Of a stretch of DNA of 64,000 bases, positions 22,715 to 33,593 are shown piece by piece. A program made the position numbers and the translations under genes. Under the pieces are notes generated by a model. It was not told where the DNA came from and did no database searches. It saw only the letters and a list, made by a program, of their open reading frames with translations. Source of the DNA: Closterium sp. Naga37s-1 (taxonomy: Eukaryota; Streptophyta; Zygnematophyceae; Desmidiales; Closteriaceae); contig CANJKZ010001148.1 in the NCBI GenBank assembly GCA_947471745.1, positions 941,001-1,005,000 on the forward strand, read 5' to 3'. Positions within the stretch are counted from its first letter, which is position 1, and each line of letters begins with the position of its first letter.

Positions 22715-22840
22715 TGTCAGAAAAAGGAAACAGGAATGACTAGAATGGAGGGGTACAAACATACAAGTTGGAAACCCTAATGGGTTGTACCCCCTAATGA
22801 GTACCCCAATATAGCCTACAGTGAGATATTACATTTGACA
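22715..22840 (-). repeat. Single internal LTR of Kc
   Basis: 126 bp. On its right is a polypurine tract (22841-22853) ending an RNase H coding region; on its left a primer site starts a leader and gag. One LTR therefore serves as both 3' and 5' LTR, as in a one-LTR circle or a head-to-tail tandem. The hairpin arms are GGGGTACAA (22750-22758) and TTGTACCCC (22785-22793). Confidence 0.88.
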
Positions 22841-23066
22841 CACCCCCATAGGCTAAGCGGGGGACAACAAACGGTCACAAGACCAGTCAAGAGAAGAATC
22901 AAAGAACAAAGCTCAGGGTGGATCTCAAGGACACCACACATTCCGAGCACAAGCAGGCGGCCACAAGGCCAGTTCACATGCAGTTTTATAATAGAGCAAG
23001 CAGGACAATGATTACAACCTAGCAACCAGAAACATGCAGGCTTATATATCAAAGTATAGAGCAAGA

Positions 23067-23970
23067 TCAAGAGACAAGCAAGTGAGGCAGAGTGGGCACA
23101 AGCCCAAGAGCAGTGCAGAAACGCTGATGATCACTAGACCCAAGGGCCTTGGTGAAGACATCAGCAGTGCTGGCCTGTGTGGCCACGTAAGCAAGACGAA
23201 GCTGACCACGGTGCTGCAGCTCTCGCGTGAGGAAGTAACGGAGAGCAATGTGCTTCATTGTGTGCTCCAGACTCTTGTCCTGACACAAGGCAATCATGGC
23301 CTTGTTGTCGACGTACAGAACTGGAGGAGAACGAGGCCGCTCACCCAAGTCGGTCAGCAGGTAGGTCAGCCAGTGGAGCTCCTGTGCAGCCATAGCCCCA
23401 GCGTAGAACTCGGCCTCACAGGTGGAACTAAGTACAGAAGAAGAGCGAGTGGAACTCCACGAGACAGAACCAGTGCCGAGGCTGAAATTGTACCCCTGTG
23501 TCGACCGGTGATTCATCTGGTAGTCAGCTCAAGAAGCGTCAGAGTGACGGGTGAGAACAACTGAACCCCGTCCTCCAAGCACGAGCCCCATGCCCGATGT
23601 ACTGCACAAGTAACGCAATACCCTCTTCGCAGCTTCCCAGAGCACCTTTTGGTGTCTACCGGGAGCCATGTAGCGAGCCAGGAGGTTGAGAGGGTACGCG
23701 AGGTCAGGTCGTGTGCACGTCATCAGGTACATGAGGCAACCCACAAGCTCTGGGTACGGACCACTCGGCGGACTCGTCCGAAGGTGGAGCTGAGAGCGAG
23801 TGGCCGGTAGACAGAGGAGTGGGCTGTGGCGAGGACCACGTGAAGTCGAAGCGCCGAAGAACCTGCTGCACCATGTGTGACTGAGTGAGGGTGATGGTGC
23901 GGCGTGCTCTGTCCCGGGTGATCTGCAAGCCAAGATAGCTCCGCAGCTCACCCAAGTCAGTGCAGGTGTG
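23067..23970 (-). pseudogene. Kc 3' half: reverse transcriptase C-terminus and RNase H
   Basis: Coding begins abruptly at the HTCTDLGELRSYL region of reverse transcriptase, downstream of where YVDD would be, and runs to the RNase H end (stop at 23067) with at least one frameshift near 23760 and a stop near 23529. RNase H residues of the SSTCEAE and YVDNKA motifs are present. Relative to Cop1, about 1.06 kb between the linker and this point is absent from both Kc halves. Confidence 0.85.
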
Positions 23971-24545
23971 AAGGGGTGGCGGGAGTGATTCTGCATCAGC
24001 CGCCTCCTCCTGTTTGTTTTCCTTTTGCTGCCGCTGGGGGGGGGGGAGGTGGGGTGAGGGGGTGGCAGGAGTGAAGTTCCAGCACCAGCCACCCTCCTCC
24101 TCCTCTCTCTCCCCTCTCGTTTCTTTCTCTATATGTTGCTGTCCGTGCCTGCCCGGACTGCCCTGTCTCTCTCTGTCACTTCTGCTGCTGTGGGGGGAGG
24201 TTTGGGGAGAAGGGGGGAGGTTGATGGGGAGTGGCCGCCGTGAAGCCAGCAGCTCCAGTCGCCAGTGAGCCCGTTGCTCCAGTGGCCCGTGAGCCCGTTG
24301 CTCCAGTCGCTCGTGAGCCAGTTGCTCCAGCCGCTCGTCTAGCCGCAGAGCAAGTTACTCCAGTTGCCCGTGTGCCAGTTGCTCCAGTAGCCCGTGTGCC
24401 AGCAGCTTCAGCCGCCGCCCACCACCTCCTCTCCTCTCATGGTCCCTCCTCCTCCTCAGTTGCCCTCTACTTCTTCCGCTGCACTCTGCATGGTGTACCC
24501 CTTCAGGGGGCGTCGCTACACTACCTGCGAGCACTTATGGGGGCG
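23971..24545 (+). other. K-specific 3' internal region
   Basis: 575 bp with no similarity to the copia genes seen. It has a G run near 24040, CT-rich tracts, and a minisatellite of about 24-30 bp built on CCAGTTGCTCCAGTNGCCCGTG (N marks a variable base; 24250-24410). It ends in the K polypurine tract. The + frame 24231-24578 comes from the repeat and is not convincing as a gene. Confidence 0.6.
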
Positions 24546-24776
24546 TGTCAAGATATATTTTATATCTCTGTTGTATAACTGCTTGTGGTTAGATTGTAGT
24601 GTAGTCGTACTGCCTATTGTTGGTGGTGCACCTTTGCTATGCTTTCACTATATATTCTATCTCATGCTATAGTGAACTCCTCTTTGGCCAAACCTCGCTT
24701 GTGTCTACCCTCGCTTCTACCCAAGCTATGCCTCCTAAGCCTAAACCTAGTTTCCTAGGTGCTTAGTACTTTAACA
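24546..24776 (+). repeat. 3' LTR of K
   Basis: 231 bp, the partner of 18465-18699, followed by the second TGCGC target copy. Confidence 0.9.
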
Positions 24777-24930
24777 TGCGCTTATAATAAAATTGGTTTT
24801 TTAAGGGGCACTTCTAATTGAGTTTCGGGAATAAGCGCATGAGCTTATATAATGACAAATACAAATTTATAAATTAAGAGCACCAAATTGTACATTTCAT
24901 TCTTGCCATTTCAACCGAGTCGAAATATTT

Positions 24931-25062
24931 TGTCAAAAAATATACATTATGTTGATAGGCTATAGTGAGTGGGGCTGTAGGGAGTACAACATTTTCTAGG
25001 TTTAGCATTTGTATCTCCCATCTTGCTAGTCATGATCATTCCGATATGCATCACTCTTTAGA
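24931..25062 (+). repeat. 5' LTR of D
   Basis: 132 bp starting TGTCAAAAAATATA. The end is set by the primer site TGGTATCATGAGTAGG at 25063. The hairpin arms are GGGAGTACAA (24980-24989) and TTGTATCTCCC (25009-25019). No second copy is found. Confidence 0.75.
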
Positions 25063-26378
25063 TGGTATCATGAGTAGGTACGGTCCTAGCCTAGCCTAGC
25101 CCGTCCGTGCTCCATTGCTTAGCCTAGCCTAGTACCGCTCCGTCGCTCGTTGACTACCCTCCGTAGAGCGCGCCCCAGCAGAGCAGCACGTGCCACCCGG
25201 CAGAGCAACACGCGCCCCAACAGAGCAGCGCGCGCCACCCAGCAGAGTAGCGCACGCCCCAGCAGAGCAGCGCGTGCAACTCTGCAGAGCAGCGTGTGCC
25301 ACTCTGCAGAGTAGCGCGCGCCCCAGCAGAACAGCGCGCGCCACCCAGCAGAGCACCGCGCGCCACCCTGCAAAACAGCGCGCGCCCCGCTATAGAAGCG
25401 CGTGTCCCGCCAGAGCAGCGCGCGCCCAAGCCAGAGCAGCGCGCACCCCAGCCAGGGCATCGCGCGCCCCCCCACTAGAGCAGCGCGCGCCCTGGACAGA
25501 GCAGCGCGCGTCCTGGACAGAGCAGCGCGCGCCCCTGCAGAGCAGCGCGCGACCTTGCAGAGCAGTGCGCGCCACCCTGTAGAGCAGCGCTCTCCCCAGC
25601 AGAGCAGCGCGCACCACCCAGCAGAGCAGCGCGCGCCCCAGTAGAGCAGCGCGCCACCCAGCAGAGTAGCGCGTGCCCCAATATAACAGCGCGCGCCACC
25701 CAGCAGAGCAGCGCTTGCCACCCTGCAGAACAGCGTGTGCCCAAGCCAGAGCAGCACGCGTCCCGCCAGAGCAGCGCTTGCCACCTTGCAGAACAGCGCG
25801 CGCCCAAGCCAGAGCAGCGCACGTCCCGCCAGAGTAGCGCGCGCCCCAGCCAGGGCATCGAGCACCCCCCCACTAGAGCAGAGCGCGCCCTGGTCAGAGC
25901 AGTGTGCGCCCCTGGCCAGAAGCGCGCGCCACAGCCGGAGCGCGCGCCCCTAGCCAGAACTGCGCCATATAGCCCTGCCCAAACCGCCACGGCCCTTCCC
26001 ACCCGCCCACAGCCCTTCCCAGCCGCCCACATCCCTTCTCAACCGCCACTTTGACAGCACGCACTCGCGCTTTACCCTCCTACGCCCCGCCCTTGCAGCC
26101 GCCAGCCCTGCCCATTGTCTCCTACACGCCTACTACCATATGCATCTCTAGCGGCGGTTGGCAGCCGCAATTACTTCTACTGGCGCGGATTAGGGTTAGT
26201 ACCCCGACGTTACAAGCGTTCCTATCCCTGTTCGCTCCTCACTCCAGTCACTCCTAGCTCTAGCCGTGCCTAGCTCCAGCCGTTCTCGCTCCAGCCATTC
26301 TACCTCCAGCCGTTTCAGCTCTAGCCGTTCTAGCTCCAGCCATTCTAGCTCCAGCCATTTCAGCTCCAGCCGTTCTCG
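25063..26378 (+). repeat. GC-rich leader of D
   Basis: After the primer site, a roughly 20-22 bp minisatellite (GCCCCAGCAGAGCAGCGCGC and variants) fills about 25150-25960. A second array of about 15-bp CTCCAGCCGTTCTAG units fills 26230-26378. Open frames over this stretch on both strands are repeat by-products. Confidence 0.8.
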
Positions 26379-26509
26379 TGTCAAGAGTCTAAACGGGTGA
26401 AGGAATTGATAAAGGAAAAAGAAGGTACAACAAGATATAACAAGCCCTAGGTAATATCAATGTAACACTTAGACTAACCTAAACAACACATATAAAATAT
26501 ATGTTGACA
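26379..26509 (-). repeat. 3' LTR of A
   Basis: 131 bp, from TGTCAAGAGTC to TATGTTGACA on the + strand, with the polypurine tract (CACCTCCATAGTC, 26510-26522) beside it. Confidence 0.9.
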
Positions 26510-26798
26510 CACCTCCATAGTCTAGGTGACGGTAGTCCTGTGGAAAAACAACACATATCTCAGGGTGGGTCTCAAGGACACACACAGTCTGAGAGCAAGC
26601 AAGGGTCACATGACCAGTCAGCAAGAACAAGCAAGGGTCACAAGACCAGTTCACAAGAACAAGGCAAATCTCAGGGTGGAGCTCAAAGTCACCACACACT
26701 CCGAAAGCAAGCAAAGGGGCCACAAGGCCAGTCCACATGCAAGTATATAGCAAATAAAATGAGATGCAAGAGTACAAGACAAGTAGGACAAAGCATCT

Positions 26799-29700
26799 CT
26801 ACGTAACCAAGTGAGGACGGGCCGACAGAAGGCCAAGCAGGGTGCAGAAACGCTGGTGGTCACAAGGCGGCAACGCCTTGGTGAAGATATCTGCAGTCTT
26901 GGCCTCAGAGACCACACGAACGACGCGAGCCTGGCCACGCTGCTGCAACTCACACAGAAGGAAGTAACGAAGCTGGATGTGCTTCGCCTTCCCAACTAGT
27001 CGGGGCTGCTCACACAACAGGACAACAGACCTGTTGTCGGCGAACAAGACTGGGGGAGAGCGAGGCCACTCACCAAGGTCGGTGAGGAGGAAAGACAGCC
27101 AGCGAAGATCCTGGGCGGCCATGGCCGCAGCGTACACCTCTGCCTCCCAGCTGGAACCGGAGACGGACGACGCCCGAGTCGACCGCCACGAAACAACATC
27201 TGTCCCGAGGCTAAAGGAGTACCCTTGTGTAGACCAACGCGTCTTCGAGTCGTCGGCCCACGACGAGTCCGAGTAACCTGTGAGTGTAACTGGCTACTTC
27301 CCTCCAAGGACAAGTCCCATGCCTGATGTACTTGCTACATACTTCGCCACCCTCTTAGCAGCGTACCAGTGGGACAGGCGGTGTCTCCCAGGCGCAACAA
27401 AGCGCGCAAGGACGCTAAGCGGTAAGCTAGGTATGGGCGAGTACAGGTCATCAGGTACATGAGACAACCCACCAACTCAGGATATGGACCACTGGACTCA
27501 AATGGCTCGTCCAAAGGTGGAGCCGTGAGCCCATGATCCATAGCAAGAAGGGCGAGCTGTACCTTGGAGAACGGGAAGCGAAACCGCGTGAGGATCTGCT
27601 CGACCATATGCGACTGCGTCAGCGTAATGGTGCGAGCTGCCCTGTCCCTGGTGATCTGCAGGCCAAGGTAGTGCTGCAGCTCACCAAGGTCAGTGCAAGT
27701 GTGTCTCCTCTGCAGTTCCTCCTTCACGGAGGCCAGCGCGCGTCGGTCGGGAGTGGCAAAGATCAGGTCGTCGACGTAGATCAGGACAAAGAACGGGGTC
27801 GAGCCATGGCTGACGAATAGTGACGGGTCGGCAGACGACGGAAATAAGTCAAGCGCTGCAAGGGTCGAGCAAAGTGTGTCGTGCCACTCACGTGGAGCCT
27901 GGCGCAGGCCGTAGACCGGTCGACGCAGCTGCCACTGGGTCCCAGGTGGGAAAGAGCCAGTGAAGCCAGGCGGGCGACGCAGCCAGATCTGCTCGTGCAG
28001 GCTCCCCTGAAGGAACACGGTGGAAAAGTCCAAGGAGTGCAACTCAGAGTCGCGCTGGGCTGCAATATGCATCAACACCCGAAGAGTAGTCATCTTTGGG
28101 GTAGGAGCAAAGGTCTGGAAAAAGTCTACCCCCTCTCGCTGACTGAAGCCTCTCGCCACATAGCGCGCCTTGAACACTGGTGGTGATCCAGGCGGCCGCT
28201 TCACCTTGTAAACCACCGGCCACTGACGACGTTCGTCCCAGGTGGTGGGACGACGTCGACGTAGGTGCCTGTTGACTGATAAGATGCCATCTCTGCCTCC
28301 TCGGCTGCTATCCAATACGTGGCCCAAGGTCCCGAGACCGCCTTAGCGTGATTGCGAGGGATCGGGATGCCAAGAGCGTCTGGATCCCCCTCAGGGGCAA
28401 GCAACATTGCGCAGAGATGAGGAACAGCGGCCTCAAGGAAACCAAGCTCGAACTGCCTGTCCTCTAGGACCTCCAGGGGAAAGACAGGAGCACCCCAAGA
28501 GGATGGAGAACAAGCAGAGCCACTCACCAGGTGAGCGGCGTAGTCAAGGCGGTGGGAAGAGGCAAAGCCAGAGACAGTGGTAACAAGAGTTGAGACAGAC
28601 GACAGAGGTGCAGTCGGGTGAGTGACCAACGCGGACAAAACACGGGAGACGACAGGACGGGAGGCACGGAGGTAGTCGGACAACGGGTCGGGAAACACAG
28701 TGAGGGACGACTCAGGAGGCTGTGGAAGGACCGGAGGAGGTGGAACACGAGAGCGGAGAACAAGGTGAAATGGGCCGTCTGCACGGTAACGAGACCCACG
28801 GGGCTCTGGAGACACAGCACGACTGAGGGGAGAATGACTAGTCTACGGGGACGAGAAAAGGGACTCGACACGGGGAACAGGAAGGGATGGTAGGGGACCA
28901 CGAACAAAGCGTGCCGGTACTGGGTTGGGCAGGTCGCGCCGCCGCAGCTGCTACACCTCCTTTGGCGTCTGCTGCTACGGCACCTGTCCCTGCTGCTGCT
29001 CCTATGACTCCTCCTCTGCTTTCTCCTGCTGCGGCTGCAGCTGCACGTGCTGTTGCGGCCGGGACTCCTGCTCTACTCTCTCCTGCTGCGAACGTGAATC
29101 CTCCTCTGCTCTCTCCTGCTGTGGCTGCAACTGCACCGGCTGCTGGAGTCGCGACTCCTCCTCTACTCTCTCCAGCTATGGCTGTGGCTCCTCCTCTACT
29201 CTCTCTAGACACTGCGGCTGAGACTGCACCTACTGCTGCTGCTGCTGTCGTGCCCTCTCAAAGTGCTCCCGCTCCTCCCTCTCGAACCGGTCTAGACGCT
29301 GCACACGGGTCAGGAAGCGTACAGTGCGCGGTGTAGGCGTCGTAGTGCCCGTGCCTCCAGCTCCAGCACCCCCAGAATCAGAACCTCCGCCAGCGGCCCC
29401 CTGAGTGCCACCAGTACCTCTCGCAGGAACACCCCCAGGCTCCGCAGTAACCGACCGCAGAGGTGAACAAGGAGGGAACTGTGGGACGGACGAGAAGCCA
29501 GGGGGTGAGGCAGGGCAAGGGCGCCGACTCGAGGCAGCCGTGTCCTCCACAGGGGTGGCCTCCACGCCCACACCCCCTGCACCCCAAGAGCCGGCACCAC
29601 CAGCTCCAGCAGCCCCAGTACCCTCACCCTCCGCAGCTGCACCTCCTGCACCCTTAGACGCAACAGTGACCGGACGCTGCGGGGGAGACGACTGCCGCGT

Positions 29701-31534
29701 AACATGCGACACACCTTACGGGGCAGGACGTGAAGGGGGGGGGGGCTACCGGGGCGACTGGGTGGGGTACCGGGGTGAGGAACAGCGGGGGGGAAAAGGC
29801 CTCGGAACCTCGGTGGGGACGACTCTTGTAGTAAGACACCGACTCGTCAAAAGTGACGTCCTGGGAACTAAAGAACTCGTAGGTGAGTGGGTCATAGAAC
29901 ACCCAGCCAGAGGCATCCAGGAGGAAACCAAGGAAGACACACGGACGTGTGCGAGTAGACAACTTGTTCGCGCCAGGGGCGTGAACGTGGGCCAGGGAGC
30001 CCCAGACTCGGTAGTCAGCTGCTACACCTCGAGACCCTGTCCAAAGGGAGACCGGCGTCACCCGTAGCCGATGCGTCACTCGGCTACCCCGTTCTGGTGC
30101 AGCGAGGCTGGTAGTGTGTAAGACTTGATGATCCCCCGACCCTGACAGAACGTCTCCATGCGAGTGGAAGAAAACTCACCACCACGGTCCGAGTATAGGC
30201 GGAGCCCACACAGGCCCTGGGCGCCACCCCTCGCTAATAGTCACAGCTCGAGGACGGTAGGCACGTCGGCCTTCCGTCGCAAGGGGAAAACCGTGGTGAA
30301 GCGGGACTAGTCGTCCACCACAATCAGGAAGTAGCGCTCCTAACGTGGGCCAAGGACCGGGGAGGGGCCCCAGACGTCCAAGTGCAGGGTCTAGAAAAGA
30401 GCTGTGTTGGGGGGGAACGAGGAGGAGTGAGGGGCAGCGCGCTGCCGACCCTCGACGCAAGGAGTGCACGGCGGCGCAGGCGAGCGAGGAAGCGGGGCAA
30501 GCGACTGTGGGAGACCTGAGACCAGACAGTAACGTACCATCCTACTGAGACGTGAGAACGATGGGTGACCTAGACGGTGGTGCCAGAGGACCGACGGGTG
30601 GGTGAGTGACCGACAGTCGCACGACACAGCAACTACCTGACCTGACCTGACCTGACCTGACCTGACCTGACCTGACCCAGTGTGGTGGGACCCAGTGTGT
30701 AGAGAGTACAGACCAGAGCCTGGCTCCCTGTGGAAAGTGGCCAGAGGCACCCTAGTGGCACCGACTGTGCAGGAGGCAACAAGCTCGTCCAGTGGAAAAG
30801 TAGTGACGACACCTAGGTCGTGGAGGTGACTGACACCCACCAGGTTCCTGTAGAACGAGGGGGTGTAGTAACATGTGAGAAACCCAGAGGGAGCCGCCGG
30901 ACATGGGAGAGTGGTGGTGCTGTGGGCAACTACAGGTCCTACGAAAGGGTCAGCCAAGGCGACCGTGACTGGAGTGCGCAGTGGCGTGAGGTCAGTAAAA
31001 TCGCGAAAGAAACAGCTGGACGCTCCAGAGTCTAGGGTGAAGGAAAGCGGTGCAGTCTGTGAGGTCGCACCCGAGCCAGTGATAAAGGCTGGTGCTAGAC
31101 TAGTGGTAGCTGCAGCTCCCACACAAAGACTCTTTGAGGCTCCTGGACTGGAAACTATACACGCGCCAAGACTGGAAACACAGGTCTCTACTCGTGCAGC
31201 CGGGAAAGGTCCTAGACCAGGTAGGTGAGACTCAACTAGTGCACTAGTGCGCTGGCGGAGACGCGAGGGCCAGTGCGTTGTAATAGCGTGGGGACCAAAA
31301 CGCTCACGGTGGAGGTCGTCGAGGCAACGGTAGCAACGGGACGCAGAGTGGTCAGGACTCCAGCAGGTGGTGCCAGCACCAGGACCTGTCAGGGCCCGGT
31401 ACCCGCAGGGGCCGACGTCTCGCCCACTGCTAGCTGAGCCTGTGCTGGGGGCGCCACACTTTGGACCCGCAGGTCCCCACTGCCGGGAGTGCTGCGGCTG
31501 GCCCTGCTGCTATAGAACACTAGTACACGCCATG
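26799..31534 (-). pseudogene. A Gag-Pol pseudogene, capsid absent
   Basis: From ATG 31534 there is no capsid region. After an early stop the short Gag has a zinc knuckle of the form CX13CX4HX4C (about 31340-31415), then protease (LDSGAS near 31030), a (SGQVR)n tract, the HHCC region and integrase. Integrase keeps its HSD-like block as YSD and has Glu followed by a stop near 30085. About 90 bp after the catalytic Glu are deleted. The linker (28820-29715) is rich in Ala/Gly and Gln. Reverse transcriptase (YVDD near 27775) and RNase H (to 26799) are well preserved but separated by frameshifts and stops. Confidence 0.88.
30630..30681. repeat. TCAGG/CCTGA pentanucleotide tract in A
   Basis: Eight to nine ACCTG units on the + strand. 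On the coding strand three units (15 nt) encode Ser-Gly-Gln-Val-Arg, between protease and integrase. Confidence 0.9.
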
Positions 31535-33077
31535 TGAGAAGCTAGAAACGGGGGGTGGTTCTGGCAGGTGGGCCTAAACTGCTCCTGGCGACAGGCTATG
31601 CTGCTGCTGGTTCTGTTGGGGGCAGCCTAAACTGCTGCTGGTGCGCTGGGGGCAGCCTATTCTGCTGCAGGTCCTTCTGGGAGCAGCCTAAGCTGCTGCT
31701 GGTGCGCTGGGGGCAGCCTATGCTGCTGCTGGTTCTGCTGGGGGCAGCCTAATGTGCTGCTGGTGGGCTGGGGGCAGCCTATGATGCTGCTGATTCTGCT
31801 GAGGGCAGCCTATGCTGCCGCTGGTTCTGCTGGGGGCAGCCTATGCTGCCGCTGGTTCTGCTGGGGGCAGCCTAAGTTGCTGTTGGTGCGCTAGCGGTAG
31901 CCTAAGCTGCTGCTGGTGCGCTGAGGGCAGCCTATGCTGCTGCTGGTTCTGCTGGAGGCAGCCTAAGCTGCTGCTGGTGCGCTGGGGGCAGCCTAAAATG
32001 TTGCTGGTGCACTGGCGGTAGCCTAAGCTGCTGCTCGAGCGCTGGTGGCAGCCTATGCTGCTGTTACTGGTGCTGCTGGTGGCCGGTTTCAGCGCTTGAG
32101 GCGGAGGATTCAGGTCGTGGGAGCAGCTCTGACTGGTACAGGTGGGGCAGTGGGTGCGGTTCTTTGCGGTTCTGTGCGGTTTTGCGTGGTGGAGAGTACC
32201 GGGTGGGGCGGCTGATTCCGGGTGAGGTGACTGGAACGGGTGGGGCATCAGTTCTGGCTGGAATGGGTGGGGCAGCGGGTGCGATTCTGTGCGGTTCTGT
32301 GCGGTTCAGTGCGGTTCTGCGCGGTGCAGTGCAGTTCTGCGCGGTTCTGTGCGGTTCTGCGCGGTGGAGAGTACTGGGTGGGGCGGCTGATTCTGGGTGT
32401 GGTGACAGGAACGGGTGGGGCAGCAGCTCTGGCTGGAACGGGTGGGGCAGCGGGTGCGGTTCTGTCCGTTTCCGTGCGGTTCTGCGCGGTGGAGAGTACC
32501 GGGTGGGGCGGCTGATTCTGGGTGAGGTGACTGGAACGAGTGGGACAGCGGGCACCAGGTGGGGCTGCGGGTACGAGCGGGGCGGCTGGTTACGGGTGGG
32601 GCTACACGGGCGACGTGGGGTGGCGCGCGGGCTGCAGTGCACGTCGTCGCGCACGGTTGCTCGTGTGGCTGCGTGCGGGTGCGCGTGCGGTTGCGCGAGC
32701 GGCCGTGCGTGCGGCTACGGCTGTGTGCGGCTACGGCGGGGCTGCGGGAACAGGTGGGGTGGCGGTTGATGGTGGGAAAACGGGCGCCGGTTGGGGCGCG
32801 GGGCAAATAACGGGCGACGGGTGCGGCAGCGGGCGCAGCTAACGGACTGCGCGTGCGTTCGGCTATGGCTGCGCGTGCGCGCGGTTGCACGTGTGGCTAC
32901 GGCTGCGCGCGATCGTGCGTCTGATGCGCGCTAGTGGGCTGGCAAGCTACGCGTGGGGCAGAAAACAAATGGCGCGCGGGGCAAAACAGATGACGCGCGC
33001 GGGGCTAAACGGGTGACGCGCTCGGGAAAACGGGTGACGCGCGCGGGGCTAAACGGGTGACGTGCTCGGGGCAGGTG
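31535..33077 (-). repeat. Leader of A, main part
   Basis: On the + strand, 31610-32080 holds a roughly 30-bp unit around GGGGGCAGCCTAAGCTGCTG, 32130-32540 a unit around GGTTCTGTGCGGTTCTG, and 32930-33070 an array around ACGCGCGCGGGGCTAAACGG. There is no credible coding frame. B interrupts at GGGTG (33078-33082). Confidence 0.8.
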
Positions 33078-33082
33078 GGGTG

Positions 33083-33221
33083 TATCAAAGATAGAACTCG
33101 AAGAATGATTGACTAGAATGAGCAAGTACAAGGGTAGATATAGCAAACCTAACCCTAGCACTAACCAAGGTGCACACCACCTAGACTAAACAATACAAAC
33201 TATAACAGTTATAGTTTGAGA
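33083..33221 (-). repeat. 3' LTR of B
   Basis: 139 bp, the partner of 45870-46008. The polypurine tract CACCCCCATAGTC (33222-33234) is adjacent. Confidence 0.9.
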
Positions 33222-33593
33222 CACCCCCATAGTCTAGGTGACGACAGACCTGTGGAAAGAAATACATATCTCTGGGTGGATCACGAAGTCACCACACAGT
33301 CTGAGGACAACCAAGGGTCACAGGACCAGTCAGCAAGAACAAGCAATGGTCACAAGACCAGTTCACAAGAACAAAGCAACTCTCGGGGTGGATCTCAAGA
33401 TCACCACACAGTCCGAGAACAAGCAAGGGGCCACAAGGCCAGTCCACATGCAAGGATATAGCAGATATAAGAGATGCAAGAATACAAGACATGCATGACA
33501 AGCATCTCTACAGAAGCAAGGGGTCACAAGGCCTGTCCACAAGCATAGATAGAAGGTATATAGTGAGATGCAAGAGTACAAGACAAAGCATCT

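Larger units (their letters stand above)
18465..24776 (+). mobile_element. K: chimeric LTR retroelement with captured antisense copia sequence
   Basis: LTRs of 235 bp (18465-18699) and 231 bp (24546-24776) face the + direction and are flanked by the target duplication TGCGC (18460-18464 and 24777-24781). TGGTATAAGAG at 18700 serves as primer site and TTATGGGGGCG at 24535-24545 as polypurine tract. Between them, about 18708-23970 is antisense, permuted copia sequence (Kc) and only 23971-24545 is K's own. K encodes no pol of its own and would be non-autonomous. The target duplication is consistent with the whole unit having inserted together. Confidence 0.82.

Noticed and set aside
25119..26054. 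Cys/Ala/Leu-rich frames on both strands
   Set aside because: They come from the GCGCGC-rich minisatellite leader of D; composition follows the repeat.
31555..32890. Frames on both strands in the A leader
   Set aside because: Repeats such as GGGGCAGCCTAAGCTG and TTCTGTGCGG produce them; they sit between primer site and Gag.
26379..33221. A read as one element with LTRs at 26379 and 33083
   Set aside because: Those LTRs differ in sequence. The true partner of 26379 is 46098, and of 33083 is 45870, each confirmed by target duplications.
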